Positions 24,605 to 33,508 of a DNA stretch of 64,000 bases are shown in pieces. Source of the stretch: Haladaptatus cibarius D43 (GTDB lineage Archaea; Halobacteriota; Halobacteria; Halobacteriales; Haladaptataceae); the NCBI RefSeq assembly GCF_000710615.1, contig NZ_JDTH01000002.1, forward strand, positions 860,082 to 924,081, in the 5' to 3' direction. Position 1 is the stretch's first letter. Each line of letters begins with the position of its first letter. The notes beneath the pieces are model-generated. The model worked only from the letters and a program-made list of their open reading frames with translations. It made no database searches and was not told where the DNA came from. The position numbers and the translations under genes were made by a program.

Positions 24605-27600
24605 TTACATTATACAGTGTAATTTATTCTTGCAACCTTCTTCTGCTTCCCCGTTCTGATTTCGGAGTCTGTTCTTGATTTCTGCTGTACTTACCAGACC
24701 GGAATACGACTTGTCCACGGTTTTCGTTCCAGTAGTTTCGTTTTTCACCGTTTCTCCGACAACGTACTGTTGAGTCACATCGACATCCGCAGTTACGTAG
24801 GTGTCGAGGACTGTATCTCCCTCAAAGTGAATATCGACAGTGGTAGTTTTACTCCCCGTCTGTTCTTGCATATCCCATTTGAGGTTTGGCCCATACTTCC
24901 CGATTCGCCAGTTGTCCGCCGATATGAGCGATTCGACGTCCATCCGGTCTGTCGTGGTCATTCTTTCTTGCCACGCGTACTTTGCGTCACTAACTTTCTC
25001 GCGAGTTTTCACTTCGTATGTGTGAACAACATCCGTGTACTCTTCTTGATACTCGTACAGATACTGGGTCTTGTATTCGGCATCACTAACTTTCACTTTC
25101 CTCTGATCTCCGGTAGACCAGTGATCCCATCCGAGTCTCTGAGGTGCCCAATACGTTTCCGTTCGGGTAACTGTGTAGGTGTACTCCTCTGTCGTTGTAT
25201 ATGTTCTTTCCACAGTCGTCGTGTATGTGTAGGTTTTCGGAACTTCGAAGCAAATTCCTTCGAATCCACATTTCATGACGTACATCGTGTCCGTCTTGGT
25301 TACTTCGACTTCTCTCGTCTTCGTAACTGTTCTCGTTCCCGTTTTTTCGACATCGTATTCATATGCGTACTCTTTTTGGGTTTGATACCGCGCTGGTTCC
25401 GTTTCTACTCGACGAGTCTCATCGAGGAACGTTCCATCACCGGTTTTCGAATCTCGCCATTCCCGTTCGGTTCTCGTCTGTGTTCGTTTCTCGCTTTCGC
25501 GGCCACCAGACCACCAGTCAGAATGGGTTTGGAGGAATGCAGAGTGCAGAAGCTTTGTCGAGAACGTTTTCGATTTGATTTCGTACTGGGCATCTTGAAC
25601 CTTGACACGCTCTTCGAGCGTATATTCGAAACCATCGCGCTCGGTATCCACGACTGAGTATCCATCCGCGAGATAGTCATCACGTTCGTCCGCTGACGTA
25701 GCGCGCGCCCAATTGTACGTCGATCTTTCTACTTTGTATTTAGTGTCTTTGATGGAAATATTCGTCCAAACTGTTCCGTACTGTCTGTATATCTCTAGAT
25801 CTGGTATGGATGTTTCTTCGTATGTCGCCACTTTCTTCTCGTTATACACCCGAAGTTTTGGCTTCTCCGGCGTGTTTGCCAATTCAGACGCTTCGATTTC
25901 GATGATACCAATGTATCTTCTCGGGTCATCCATCTGTGGCGTGTGACCGGATTTCGACACTATTTGTTCCTCCCATTTAACGACGTTTCCACTGACTCCT
26001 ACCGGAGTAACACCTAATTCAAATTGGTCGTGATAGGTGTTCTTGGTAAATCTGTATGGTTCCGTGGTAACACGAAGACGCACAGTGTCGTTCGGTTTGT
26101 ATGGACCTTCCGAGAGAACTTTTACCTCATCGATTTCAGGAGAGTATTCTTCAAGATAGTTGAACTCTTTTGAGGTCGTTAGCTCGTATCTGTCTTCGAG
26201 TTTCAATCTGGCAAGTTCGACTGAGCGGAACTTCCCCGTTTTGTTATCTGGCGTGATTGGTTCTGCACCGAACTTCCAAATGTATTTGAGTTTTGTTCCA
26301 TCTGGATCAAATGAATCACCTGCGTCTACAACGATTCCCCAACTAGGTCCCTTGTAACCGCTTGTTCCGTCGTTTATTACATCTACTCGGAGTTCTGGGG
26401 GACTGGGTTTTATTCGCAATTTGGAATCAACAATATTAGCATGATTATTTAATTTAATCAATCTGGTAATATTATATGTTCCTGGTGACTGACCAACCCA
26501 ATACGAATCTAATACTATTTGGTTATTCAGTACCTGTTTATTTGAGGATACTCTTTCAATACCGTTTCTCATTCCTACAGAAGCTACTTCCACATCATCC
26601 GGATCAACCCCATTCAAATCGATTTTCACTACGTGGTGCGCAGTGTATCGCTCGGAGTCAATCCGCTCGTGATAGGAGTCCACTGGGCCGTTGACGAACC
26701 CTGATTCGATGATTTCCGGTTCCTTTGTCGGTGTGACCTCCTTTTCCAGCACGTTGGTCTGTCCACGAGCATCGACCGCAGTGACAGTTAGCGCGCACGT
26801 TTCACCAGAGTCGAAATCGGAGTAGTCGAACGACGACACCTGTCGGCGTTGCATCGCTCCGGGCGTTCCGTCCATCTGTAAGCGACCGATAGCGGTTCCG
26901 TCAAGCCGAACCGTTATCGAGCGTAGATTCTCGTATTTATCAGTCGCAACCGCACTACCGGAAACCGCTGTGTAGCTATCGAGGGACGACAGTTCGACCA
27001 CCGGTTTCGGGTCGGCGACGACCGTGGTTGACCCATCCGAAAACCGAGCCACGTCACGCGAGCTATCGACATACGTAACGATAGCGTAGAGTGTGTGGTC
27101 GCCGGGTTCCCAGTTCGTTGCCAACGTTTGTCCGCTTCCAAGGGTACTTGCATCCCCAACCCATCTGATGGTGTCTATTTGGCTCGAACTTGCGGTTGAC
27201 TGCAAACTGTAGCTTCCGCGAAGCGGCGTCGAACCGGTAACGACGTCGTCTCCGCCAATCGTCGAAGCGTACTGGTCTGCAAGTGTGTTTTCGGAGGGTG
27301 CAGTCCGAGCAGGCTGAACCGCAATTTCAAACGAATCGGATGCGGTTTGTCCATCTGAATCGGACACTGTCGCGGTGATCGTTCGTGACCCGGCGTTCGC
27401 AAACGTTTGGGTAATCGTATCGGATGAGTCGATGTTCGATAGCGACTGCGTTTCGACCGTTTCGCCGTCAACTGACCATACGATTCGGTGTAGCGGTGCG
27501 GCACCGGTCTGAATGTCTGCGGAGTACACGGACTGTTCGCCGACACGAGGTTGCTGTGGCCCGGAGACACTTACTTCTGGTTTTTCACCCGGTGATACGG

Positions 27601-27940
27601 AAACGTATAGTGTGTCTCGGCTGCTTGCCCCGTCTTCGTCTGTTGCGGTTAGAGACACGGTATAGGTTCCTACCGAGTTCGGGCGGAATCGTGTTCGCGG
27701 ACAGGTTTCACAGTCGGGTGTCCTCGTCGTTCCGTCGGGCATCGTTATCGACCATTCGTATCGTTCGATTTCCCCGTCAGGGTCGTAGGAACCCTGCGCG
27801 TTGAGAAGAACTGTTGCGCCTCGTGTAACGCTCTGGTCGAGTCCAGCGTCTGCGAGTGGCGATTCGTTCGCCGTCGTTGTTGGCGGAACGAGCGATGTAG
27901 TGAGGAGAAGTATGAGTACACCTGAAACGGCTCGATTCAT
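24605..27940 (-). CDS. Giant secreted PKD-domain protein
   Basis: 1111 residues. After a Sec signal (GVLILLLTTSLVPPTTTANE) come PKD-type domains: about 28-115 (ARGATVLLNAQGSYDPDG-like, GTYTVSLTATDEDG), about 120-210 (GSRTITATVSDSDG), a weaker one about 235-330, and another near 540-590 (VVDAGDSFDPDGTKLKYIW). From about residue 728 the chain becomes Tyr/Thr/Glu-rich, with recurring V-x-D-A-x-Y units (near 733, 783, 850, 953 and 985) and runs of alternating Thr/Tyr. There is no C-terminal membrane helix; the chain ends in a cysteine-containing GCKNKLHCIM. The domain set suggests a cell-surface or matrix protein. The gene is AT-richer than its neighbours. No catalytic domain was found. Confidence 0.75.
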   Translation of the reverse strand: MNRAVSGVLILLLTTSLVPPTTTANESPLADAGLDQSVTRGATVLLNAQGSYDPDGEIERYEWSITMPDGTTRTPDCETCPRTRFRPNSVGTYTVSLTATDEDGASSRDTLYVSVSPGEKPEVSVSGPQQPRVGEQSVYSADIQTGAAPLHRIVWSVDGETVETQSLSNIDSSDTITQTFANAGSRTITATVSDSDGQTASDSFEIAVQPARTAPSENTLADQYASTIGGDDVVTGSTPLRGSYSLQSTASSSQIDTIRWVGDASTLGSGQTLATNWEPGDHTLYAIVTYVDSSRDVARFSDGSTTVVADPKPVVELSSLDSYTAVSGSAVATDKYENLRSITVRLDGTAIGRLQMDGTPGAMQRRQVSSFDYSDFDSGETCALTVTAVDARGQTNVLEKEVTPTKEPEIIESGFVNGPVDSYHERIDSERYTAHHVVKIDLNGVDPDDVEVASVGMRNGIERVSSNKQVLNNQIVLDSYWVGQSPGTYNITRLIKLNNHANIVDSKLRIKPSPPELRVDVINDGTSGYKGPSWGIVVDAGDSFDPDGTKLKYIWKFGAEPITPDNKTGKFRSVELARLKLEDRYELTTSKEFNYLEEYSPEIDEVKVLSEGPYKPNDTVRLRVTTEPYRFTKNTYHDQFELGVTPVGVSGNVVKWEEQIVSKSGHTPQMDDPRRYIGIIEIEASELANTPEKPKLRVYNEKKVATYEETSIPDLEIYRQYGTVWTNISIKDTKYKVERSTYNWARATSADERDDYLADGYSVVDTERDGFEYTLEERVKVQDAQYEIKSKTFSTKLLHSAFLQTHSDWWSGGRESEKRTQTRTEREWRDSKTGDGTFLDETRRVETEPARYQTQKEYAYEYDVEKTGTRTVTKTREVEVTKTDTMYVMKCGFEGICFEVPKTYTYTTTVERTYTTTEEYTYTVTRTETYWAPQRLGWDHWSTGDQRKVKVSDAEYKTQYLYEYQEEYTDVVHTYEVKTREKVSDAKYAWQERMTTTDRMDVESLISADNWRIGKYGPNLKWDMQEQTGSKTTTVDIHFEGDTVLDTYVTADVDVTQQYVVGETVKNETTGTKTVDKSYSGLVSTAEIKNRLRNQNGEAEEGCKNKLHCIM

Positions 27941-27965
27941 GAGGTTAGCGGGTCTTGTTTCTTTT

Positions 27966-27977
27966 CACTTTAAAAAG
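27966..27977 (-). promoter_or_regulatory. TATA box for the PKD protein gene
   Basis: On the minus strand CTTTTTAAAGTG lies about 26-37 nt upstream of the ATG at 27940. Confidence 0.5.
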
Positions 27978-28318
27978 TTACTTGATAAGTTTGCTAAAAA
28001 AGAGGGTGTGCCAGTTGAATCTATATTTCAGTGTAAAAATGCAAGTGTGGTGGAGACAGAATAGTGGGATAGCCGATATTTGACTATACAAAAACAAAAC
28101 AGTTCTGGAGAATTATTAATTAAGAATATGCACTTATCTATCGTTTGTTCTCAAGAGATTGTATGCACGTTCGTAGTCATCTATTCTCCACTCAAACTCC
28201 GAAACCAGTAGCGAGACGCCATCTATCACAATAGTTCCTTGCTAATCTATGGCAAAGGCTTTACCACCTTGCCGCGCAACTGTTATTCACTAGGCCAGGG
28301 AGGCCAGGAGCTACACTT
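27978..28318. other. AT-rich intergenic region before porA
   Basis: About 340 bp without a credible gene. It is distinctly AT-rich (for example GAATTATTAATTAAGAATA near 28110-28128), unlike most of the window. Close to porA it contains a possible TATA element (GGCTTTACC around 28257) and a short direct repeat, AGGCCAGG at 28293 and again at 28302, just before the ATG at 28319; the second copy could serve as a ribosome binding site. One small plus-strand frame reaching into this region from 27801 is antisense to the PKD start and looks spurious. Confidence 0.45.
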
Positions 28319-30208
28319 ATGACGGATGACGAACTAATCTGGCGAATCGCAGGGGGTTCCGGGGACGGAATCGACTCGACGAGTCAGAACTTCGCAAAAG
28401 CCCTGATGCGGTCGGGGCTGGACGTATTCACGCATCGACACTATCCGTCGCGCATTCGCGGTGGCCACACGTACGTGGAGATTCGCGCGTCGGATGAGGA
28501 AGTAAAATCGCGGGGGGACAACTACAACTTCCTCCTCGCACTGGGTGACAGTTTCGCTCGAAACCCACAGGAAGAAGCCTACTACGGCGACGAGGAAATC
28601 AAGCCCCTAACGGAGAACTTGGACGAACTCCGTGAAGGCGGAGTCATCATTTACGACTCCGGACTGCTCGACACGGACGACGTTCCGAACTTCGATCAGC
28701 GCGTCGAGGAGAACGACTGGCACGTCTTCGACCTAGACCTTCGCGGTCTGGCCAAGGAGTACGGCCGTGAAATCATGCGAAACACGGCCGGTATCGGCGC
28801 GACCTGCGCCATCATCGGCCTCGAACTCGACGTGGTCGAGGAACTGATGACCGACGCCATGCCGGAGAAAATCCTCGAACCTAACCTCGAAATCCTTCGT
28901 GAGTCCTACGAGGATGTCAAGGAGAACTACGACACCGACGTTGGCGTGACGGTTCCCGAGAGCGAGCACGAGGAAGAACCCGTGCTCATTTCCGGCAGTC
29001 ACGGTATCGCATACGGTGCCATGGACGAAGGGTGCCGGTTCATCGCTGGATACCCCATGACGCCGTGGACAGACGTGTTCACAATCATGACCCAGCACCT
29101 CCCCGACCTCGGTGGAATTTCCGAACAGGTCGAGGACGAAATCGCCGCCGCCGCGCTCGCAATCGGTGCGAGTCACGCAGGAGCAAAGGCGATGAGTGGG
29201 TCGTCCGGTGGCGGATTCGCGCTGATGTCCGAACCGCTCGGACTGGCCGAAATCACCGAAACGCCGCTCGTTCTCGTCGAATCGATGCGCGCAGGGCCTT
29301 CGACGGGAATGCCGACGAAACCGGAACAGGGAGACTTGGAACACGTCCTGTACACGAGTCAGGGCGACTCGAACCGCGTCGTCTTCGCGCCAGGTGACGC
29401 GCGCGAATCGTACATCCAGACGCGAAAGGCGTTCGAACTCGCCTACAACTACCAGATTCCAACAATCGTCCTCTACGACCAGAAACTCTCGGGTGGACAC
29501 CAGACGGTGCCGGAATCGGTCTTCGACGAGGAACCGAACCCGGACATCGGAAAGGTCGTCACAGAAGAGGAAATCGAGGAAGGAGAACGCCTCGCCGGTC
29601 GATTCAAGCGATATCGCTACGACGGCGAAGACGGCGTCAGCCCACGCTCCCTGCCGGGACAGAAGGGCGGCAACTACCTCGCCTCCGGTAACGAACACAA
29701 CGAGGCCGGACACATCAGCGAGGACGCGGACAACCGCGTCACGCAGATGGATCGACGGATGTCCAAACTCGACGCCATCCGCGACGAACTCGACGCGATG
29801 GACGAGTCCCACCAGACCGTGTACGGCGACGAGGATGCCGACTACGCTATCCTCAACTTCGGTAGCACGAAAGGCGCTGTCGAGGAAGCCGTGGACGTGC
29901 TGAACGACGACGGCCACTCGGTCAAGGCCATGAACGTCAGCGACATGCTTCCGTTCCCGAAAGGCGAAGTCAATTCGTTCCTCGAAGATGTGGACGAGGC
30001 GCTTGTCGTCGAGATGAACGCCACGGCGCAGTTCCGTCGCCACATTCAGGGCGAAACCGGTCGCCACGGCGACATTCTGTACAGCCTGCTGAAATACGAC
30101 GGTAACCCGTTCGAGCCAGCCGACATCGTGGACGGTTTCGAGTCGCAACTCGACGGCAGTGCCGAGCCAGCACACAACACGCGGATTGAATCCGCACGGG
30201 GTGACTGA
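28319..30208 (+). CDS. porA: Pyruvate:ferredoxin oxidoreductase, alpha subunit
   Basis: 629 residues, a gamma-alpha fusion as usual for halobacterial 2-oxoacid:ferredoxin oxidoreductases. The gamma domain opens with RIAGGSGDGIDSTSQNFAKA and HYPSRIRGGHTYVE. The alpha domain starts about residue 220 with SGSHGIAYGAMDEG and AGYPMTPWTD. With PorB it oxidises pyruvate with CoA to acetyl-CoA and reduces ferredoxin. The size, the 311-residue PorB partner and the adjacent Lrp gene match PorAB of Halobacterium rather than KorAB, whose alpha subunit is shorter. Substrate preference is not provable from sequence. Confidence 0.9.
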   Translation: MTDDELIWRIAGGSGDGIDSTSQNFAKALMRSGLDVFTHRHYPSRIRGGHTYVEIRASDEEVKSRGDNYNFLLALGDSFARNPQEEAYYGDEEIKPLTENLDELREGGVIIYDSGLLDTDDVPNFDQRVEENDWHVFDLDLRGLAKEYGREIMRNTAGIGATCAIIGLELDVVEELMTDAMPEKILEPNLEILRESYEDVKENYDTDVGVTVPESEHEEEPVLISGSHGIAYGAMDEGCRFIAGYPMTPWTDVFTIMTQHLPDLGGISEQVEDEIAAAALAIGASHAGAKAMSGSSGGGFALMSEPLGLAEITETPLVLVESMRAGPSTGMPTKPEQGDLEHVLYTSQGDSNRVVFAPGDARESYIQTRKAFELAYNYQIPTIVLYDQKLSGGHQTVPESVFDEEPNPDIGKVVTEEEIEEGERLAGRFKRYRYDGEDGVSPRSLPGQKGGNYLASGNEHNEAGHISEDADNRVTQMDRRMSKLDAIRDELDAMDESHQTVYGDEDADYAILNFGSTKGAVEEAVDVLNDDGHSVKAMNVSDMLPFPKGEVNSFLEDVDEALVVEMNATAQFRRHIQGETGRHGDILYSLLKYDGNPFEPADIVDGFESQLDGSAEPAHNTRIESARGD

Positions 30209-30209
30209 A

Positions 30210-31145
30210 ATGAGTGTATTCAACGCAATCGACGAAGAACGAGACATCGACGTGAACGAGTTCACGCCCAGCCTCGAACCACAGGCGACGTGGTGCCCGG
30301 GCTGTGGTGACTTCGGCGTCCTCAAGGCGCTGAAACAGGCCATGCCTGAAGTCGGTCGAACACCGGACGAGACGCTTCTCGTCACCGGTATCGGCTGTTC
30401 CGGGAAGCTGTCCAGCTACTTCCAGAGCTACGGCTTCCACTCGATTCACGGGCGTTCCCTGCCGGTCGCACGCGCGGCCAAACTCGCCAACCCTGACCTC
30501 GAAGTCATCGCCGCAGGCGGTGACGGTGACGGGTACGGCATCGGTGGCAACCACTTCATGCACACCGCCCGCGAGAATCATGACATGACCTACATCGTCT
30601 TCGACAACGAAATCTTCGGCCTGACGAAGGGGCAGACCTCGCCCACGTCGCCGAAGGGACACAAATCGAAGACGCAACCGCACGGCAGTGCGAAAAGTCC
30701 GATTCGACCGCTGTCGCTCGCGCTCACCTCGGGTGCAAGCTACGTCGCCCGAACCGCGGCGGTCAACCCGAATCAGGCGAAAGAAATCCTCGCGGAAGCG
30801 ATGGAACACGACGGGTTCGCACACGTGGACTTCCTCACGCAGTGCCCGACGTGGAACAAGGACGCAAAGCAGTACGTCCCGTACATCGACGTGCAGGACA
30901 GCGACGACTACGACTTCGACGTTCACGACCGACGTGAAGCGGCCGAAGCGATGCAGGAAGCCGAAGAGTCGCTCTACGATGGACAGGTGCTGACTGGCCG
31001 GTTCTACATCGACGAAGACCGACCGTCCTACCAGCAGGAAAAGCAGTCGACTGGCGACATGCCGGAGACGCCGCTCGCGGAGCGGTACTTCGACGACGAC
31101 TACGAGTGGGAGCGAAGCTACGACCTGCTCGACCGTCACAAATAA
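30210..31145 (+). CDS. porB: Pyruvate:ferredoxin oxidoreductase, beta subunit
   Basis: 311 residues from the ATG at 30210, one base after the porA stop. An upstream ATG within porA is in frame but not conserved. The TPP-binding motif is AAGGDGDGYGIGGNHFMH with the later FDNEIFGLTKGQ. Four cysteines (WCPGCGD gives two, GIGCSG and TQCPTW one each) can hold the single [4Fe-4S] cluster. The last residues are very acidic. Confidence 0.92.
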   Translation: MSVFNAIDEERDIDVNEFTPSLEPQATWCPGCGDFGVLKALKQAMPEVGRTPDETLLVTGIGCSGKLSSYFQSYGFHSIHGRSLPVARAAKLANPDLEVIAAGGDGDGYGIGGNHFMHTARENHDMTYIVFDNEIFGLTKGQTSPTSPKGHKSKTQPHGSAKSPIRPLSLALTSGASYVARTAAVNPNQAKEILAEAMEHDGFAHVDFLTQCPTWNKDAKQYVPYIDVQDSDDYDFDVHDRREAAEAMQEAEESLYDGQVLTGRFYIDEDRPSYQQEKQSTGDMPETPLAERYFDDDYEWERSYDLLDRHK

Positions 31146-31249
31146 TCTCGTTTCACCGCTTCCGTCGCTTCGACTAACCTTTTCGCGGCTGGCAATGTGT
31201 TTTCCACTTCGCAAGGTATTTTTTCCTGTGAGTGAAACATCCTGATAAC

Positions 31250-31678
31250 ATGAGTACTGAATCGACAGAAGACCGAATCCTTCAGGTGTTAGAGAGCGAT
31301 GCGCAGGCGTCGTACTCCGAAATCGCGAACCGCGCGGGGGTTTCGAAACCGACGGTTCGAAAGTATATCGAGAAGTTAGAGGACGAAGGCGTTATCGTCG
31401 GCTACTCGGCGGAAATCGACCCGAAGAAGCTTTCGAGCCAAAGTATCGCACTCGTCGGAATCGACGTAGAAAGCGAACGCTACGTAAAAGCGACACGGTT
31501 GCTCAAGGAGCTATCGGACATCGAAACGCTGTACACGTGCAGCGGCGACCACATGCTGATGGCGGAAGTTCGCGCGCCGAACGGTGACGCGGTCGGCGAT
31601 GTCATCAGCGACGAAATCCTCTCCATCGACGGCGTTTCCGCGGCACATCCATCGTTCCTCCAAGAGCGTCTCAAATAG
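31250..31678 (+). CDS. Lrp/AsnC-family transcriptional regulator
   Basis: 142 residues from the ATG at 31250. The N-terminal winged HTH (SYSEIANRAGVSKPTVRKYI) is followed by a RAM/AsnC effector domain (ALVGIDVES, YTCSGDHMLMAEVRA). Located 104 bp after porB on the same strand, as in Halobacterium where lrp neighbours porAB, so it may regulate the oxidoreductase in response to an amino acid. The ligand is unknown. Confidence 0.88.
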   Translation: MSTESTEDRILQVLESDAQASYSEIANRAGVSKPTVRKYIEKLEDEGVIVGYSAEIDPKKLSSQSIALVGIDVESERYVKATRLLKELSDIETLYTCSGDHMLMAEVRAPNGDAVGDVISDEILSIDGVSAAHPSFLQERLK

Positions 31679-31698
31679 GTCGATTTACGGAAGCCGAT

Positions 31699-32292
31699 TC
31701 ACGAAAGTTGTATCGAAGGTAGCCCCCGTTCTATTTCCTCGCCAGTATCTATTTCCGTTAGTGCAGACGGCGGCTCGGGTCGTTCGGCGTTCTCCTCGGT
31801 CGAAACGAGTTGCAGATGCCACCAGCCAACGTCGTGCCACGCACCGTGTTTGTAGCCGACGGCTTCGTAGGTGCCGACTTGCTCGAACCCGAGCGATTCG
31901 TGGAGACTGACGCTGGCCGGATTCGGAAGCGCGATTCCGGCGTAGGCGTTGTAAAATCCCTGTTTTCTGAGGAGTGCGAACAGCGATTCGTACAGTCCAC
32001 GCCCAATTCCAGAGCGACGATAGGAGTCGTGGACGTACACGGATACGTCCACCGACCACTGGTAGGCCTCGCGTGTGCGATGATTTGTTGCGTAAGCATA
32101 GCCGCAAATATCGCCTTCGTGTTCGCAGACCAACCACGGATAGTTCGGGAGCGTGTTCCGGATCCGGCTTGCCATCTCTTTTTCGTTCGGTGGGGTCGTT
32201 TCGAACGAGATGATAGTATCGCGGACGATGGGTGCGTAGATAGACGTGATTTGTGGGGCGTCGTCCACCTCTGCGCGACGAATGGTCGGCAT
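31699..32292 (-). CDS. GNAT N-acetyltransferase (Pat/MnaT-like)
   Basis: 197 residues from the ATG at 32292; longer upstream readings are not conserved. IRRAEVDDAPQITSIY, the SFETTPPNEKEMASRI strand-helix, VSVYVHDSYRRSGIGRGLYE (acetyl-CoA loop RRSGIG) and the WHDVGWWHLQL ending resemble the phosphinothricin/methionine sulfone acetyltransferase subgroup. A role in acetylating small amino-acid-like compounds is likely, but the substrate is not known. The Glu-rich tail of about 25 residues is extra. Confidence 0.8.
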   Translation of the reverse strand: MPTIRRAEVDDAPQITSIYAPIVRDTIISFETTPPNEKEMASRIRNTLPNYPWLVCEHEGDICGYAYATNHRTREAYQWSVDVSVYVHDSYRRSGIGRGLYESLFALLRKQGFYNAYAGIALPNPASVSLHESLGFEQVGTYEAVGYKHGAWHDVGWWHLQLVSTEENAERPEPPSALTEIDTGEEIERGLPSIQLS

Positions 32293-32424
32293 CGTCTTGG
32301 GATATGTGATTCGTTGTGATAAACTATATAGACATAACTCTTGGCGTATCTCGAATCGGTGAACTCTGCCCTCTATTTTTCCCTGGCCGAGCAAATGAAG
32401 ATGATTGCGACCACATATCCGATA

Positions 32425-32898
32425 ATGGCAACGTACCAGCGTGAGGTGTGGGTTGATGCGCCGTTCGACGACGTGTGGAAGTTTTACTCCACCACAGACG
32501 GATTGGAGGCACTTACCCCCGAGTGGATGAACCTCCGCGTCGAAGGCATAAAAGGGCCGGACGGTGACCCAAACCCAGACGTGTTGGAGACGGGGACCCA
32601 GATTCGGTTGTCGCTCCTACCGTTCGGCGTTGGGCCACGACAGCGATGGATTTCGACGATTGTGCGACGGGAGGAAAAAGACGGGGCCGCCATGTTCGAG
32701 GACGAAATGAGAAACGGCCCGTTTCCGGAGTGGACGCACATCCATCAGTTCTATGCGGGAGACGGACGGACGCTCGTACGTGACAAAGTAAAATACCGGT
32801 TCCCGGCGCTCGGCGAAACGGGAAGTCCACTCGCCAAAGTCGGCTTCGAACCCATGTTTCGGTACCGCCACGAGAAGACGAAGAAACTGCTGGAGTGA
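32425..32898 (+). CDS. SRPBCC (START-like) family protein
   Basis: 157 residues from the ATG at 32425. The pattern YQREVWVDAPFDDVWKFYS at the start, then DGLEALTPEWM, GTQIRLSLLPFG and DKVKYRFPALG, is typical of the ligand-binding helix-grip fold (polyketide cyclase/dehydratase-like). These proteins bind hydrophobic ligands. The role here is unknown. Followed 37 bp later by a flavoprotein gene on the same strand. Confidence 0.75.
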   Translation: MATYQREVWVDAPFDDVWKFYSTTDGLEALTPEWMNLRVEGIKGPDGDPNPDVLETGTQIRLSLLPFGVGPRQRWISTIVRREEKDGAAMFEDEMRNGPFPEWTHIHQFYAGDGRTLVRDKVKYRFPALGETGSPLAKVGFEPMFRYRHEKTKKLLE

Positions 32899-32935
32899 CG
32901 AGATTTATATCGAATAGTGTGCTATCAGATAGCGC

Positions 32936-33508
32936 ATGCCAGACGTAGCCATCATCGGCGGCGGTCCCGCCGGACTGAGTGCCGCACTGTTCACTGCGAA
33001 AAACGGCCTCGACACGGTCGTCTTCGATACGGACGAAACTGCGATGCACGCCGCCCACCTGTGGAACTATCTGGGCATCAAAAGCATCGACGGCAGTGAA
33101 TACATGGGAATCGCACGCGAGCAGGTGGACGAACAGGGTGCGGAACGAAAACAAGGTGAGGAAGTAACCAGCGTCGAGAAGTCGGACGAAGAATTCACGA
33201 TTACGGCGGAGTCCGGCGAATCCAACGACTCCAACGAATACGATGCGAAATACATCGTATTCACGACTGGTCGCGCTCGGGATATGGCGGAAGAACTGGG
33301 CTGTGAATTGAACGACGACGGCACGGTGAAAATAGACATGGACAACGCGACGACGGTGGAGAACGCCTACGCCGCCGGGTGGACGGCGCGCGCTGACAAA
33401 ATCCAAGCGGCAATCTCCGTCGGCGGCGGCGCGGCCGCCGGGCTGGATATTTTGAGCGCGGAAAAGGGACGTGCGTTCCACGACTTCGATACGCCGGAGG
33501 ACGCGTAG
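32936..33508 (+). CDS. Truncated thioredoxin-reductase-like flavoprotein
   Basis: 190 residues. The N-terminal FAD motif IIGGGPAGLSAALFTAKNG and the C-terminal FAD/flavin segment NAYAAGWTARADKIQAAISV are those of thioredoxin reductases. The NADPH-binding domain and its redox CxxC are missing; the protein jumps from a short Glu/Ser-rich region to the C-terminal FAD part. The only cysteine, in EELGCELN, is not a CxxC. It is an intact gene of a size seen repeatedly in haloarchaea, so a separate FAD-only family is likelier than decay. Its stop abuts the stop of the convergent halocyanin (TAGCTA). Confidence 0.7.
   Translation: MPDVAIIGGGPAGLSAALFTAKNGLDTVVFDTDETAMHAAHLWNYLGIKSIDGSEYMGIAREQVDEQGAERKQGEEVTSVEKSDEEFTITAESGESNDSNEYDAKYIVFTTGRARDMAEELGCELNDDGTVKIDMDNATTVENAYAAGWTARADKIQAAISVGGGAAAGLDILSAEKGRAFHDFDTPEDA

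Noticed and set aside
27801-28064. 87-codon plus-strand gene beside the PKD gene
   Set aside because: Begins antisense to the PKD signal region and runs into AT-rich DNA; no promoter or homology signal.
28733-30385. 550-codon minus-strand frame over porA
   Set aside because: Antisense shadow of porA/porB, with no recognisable domain.
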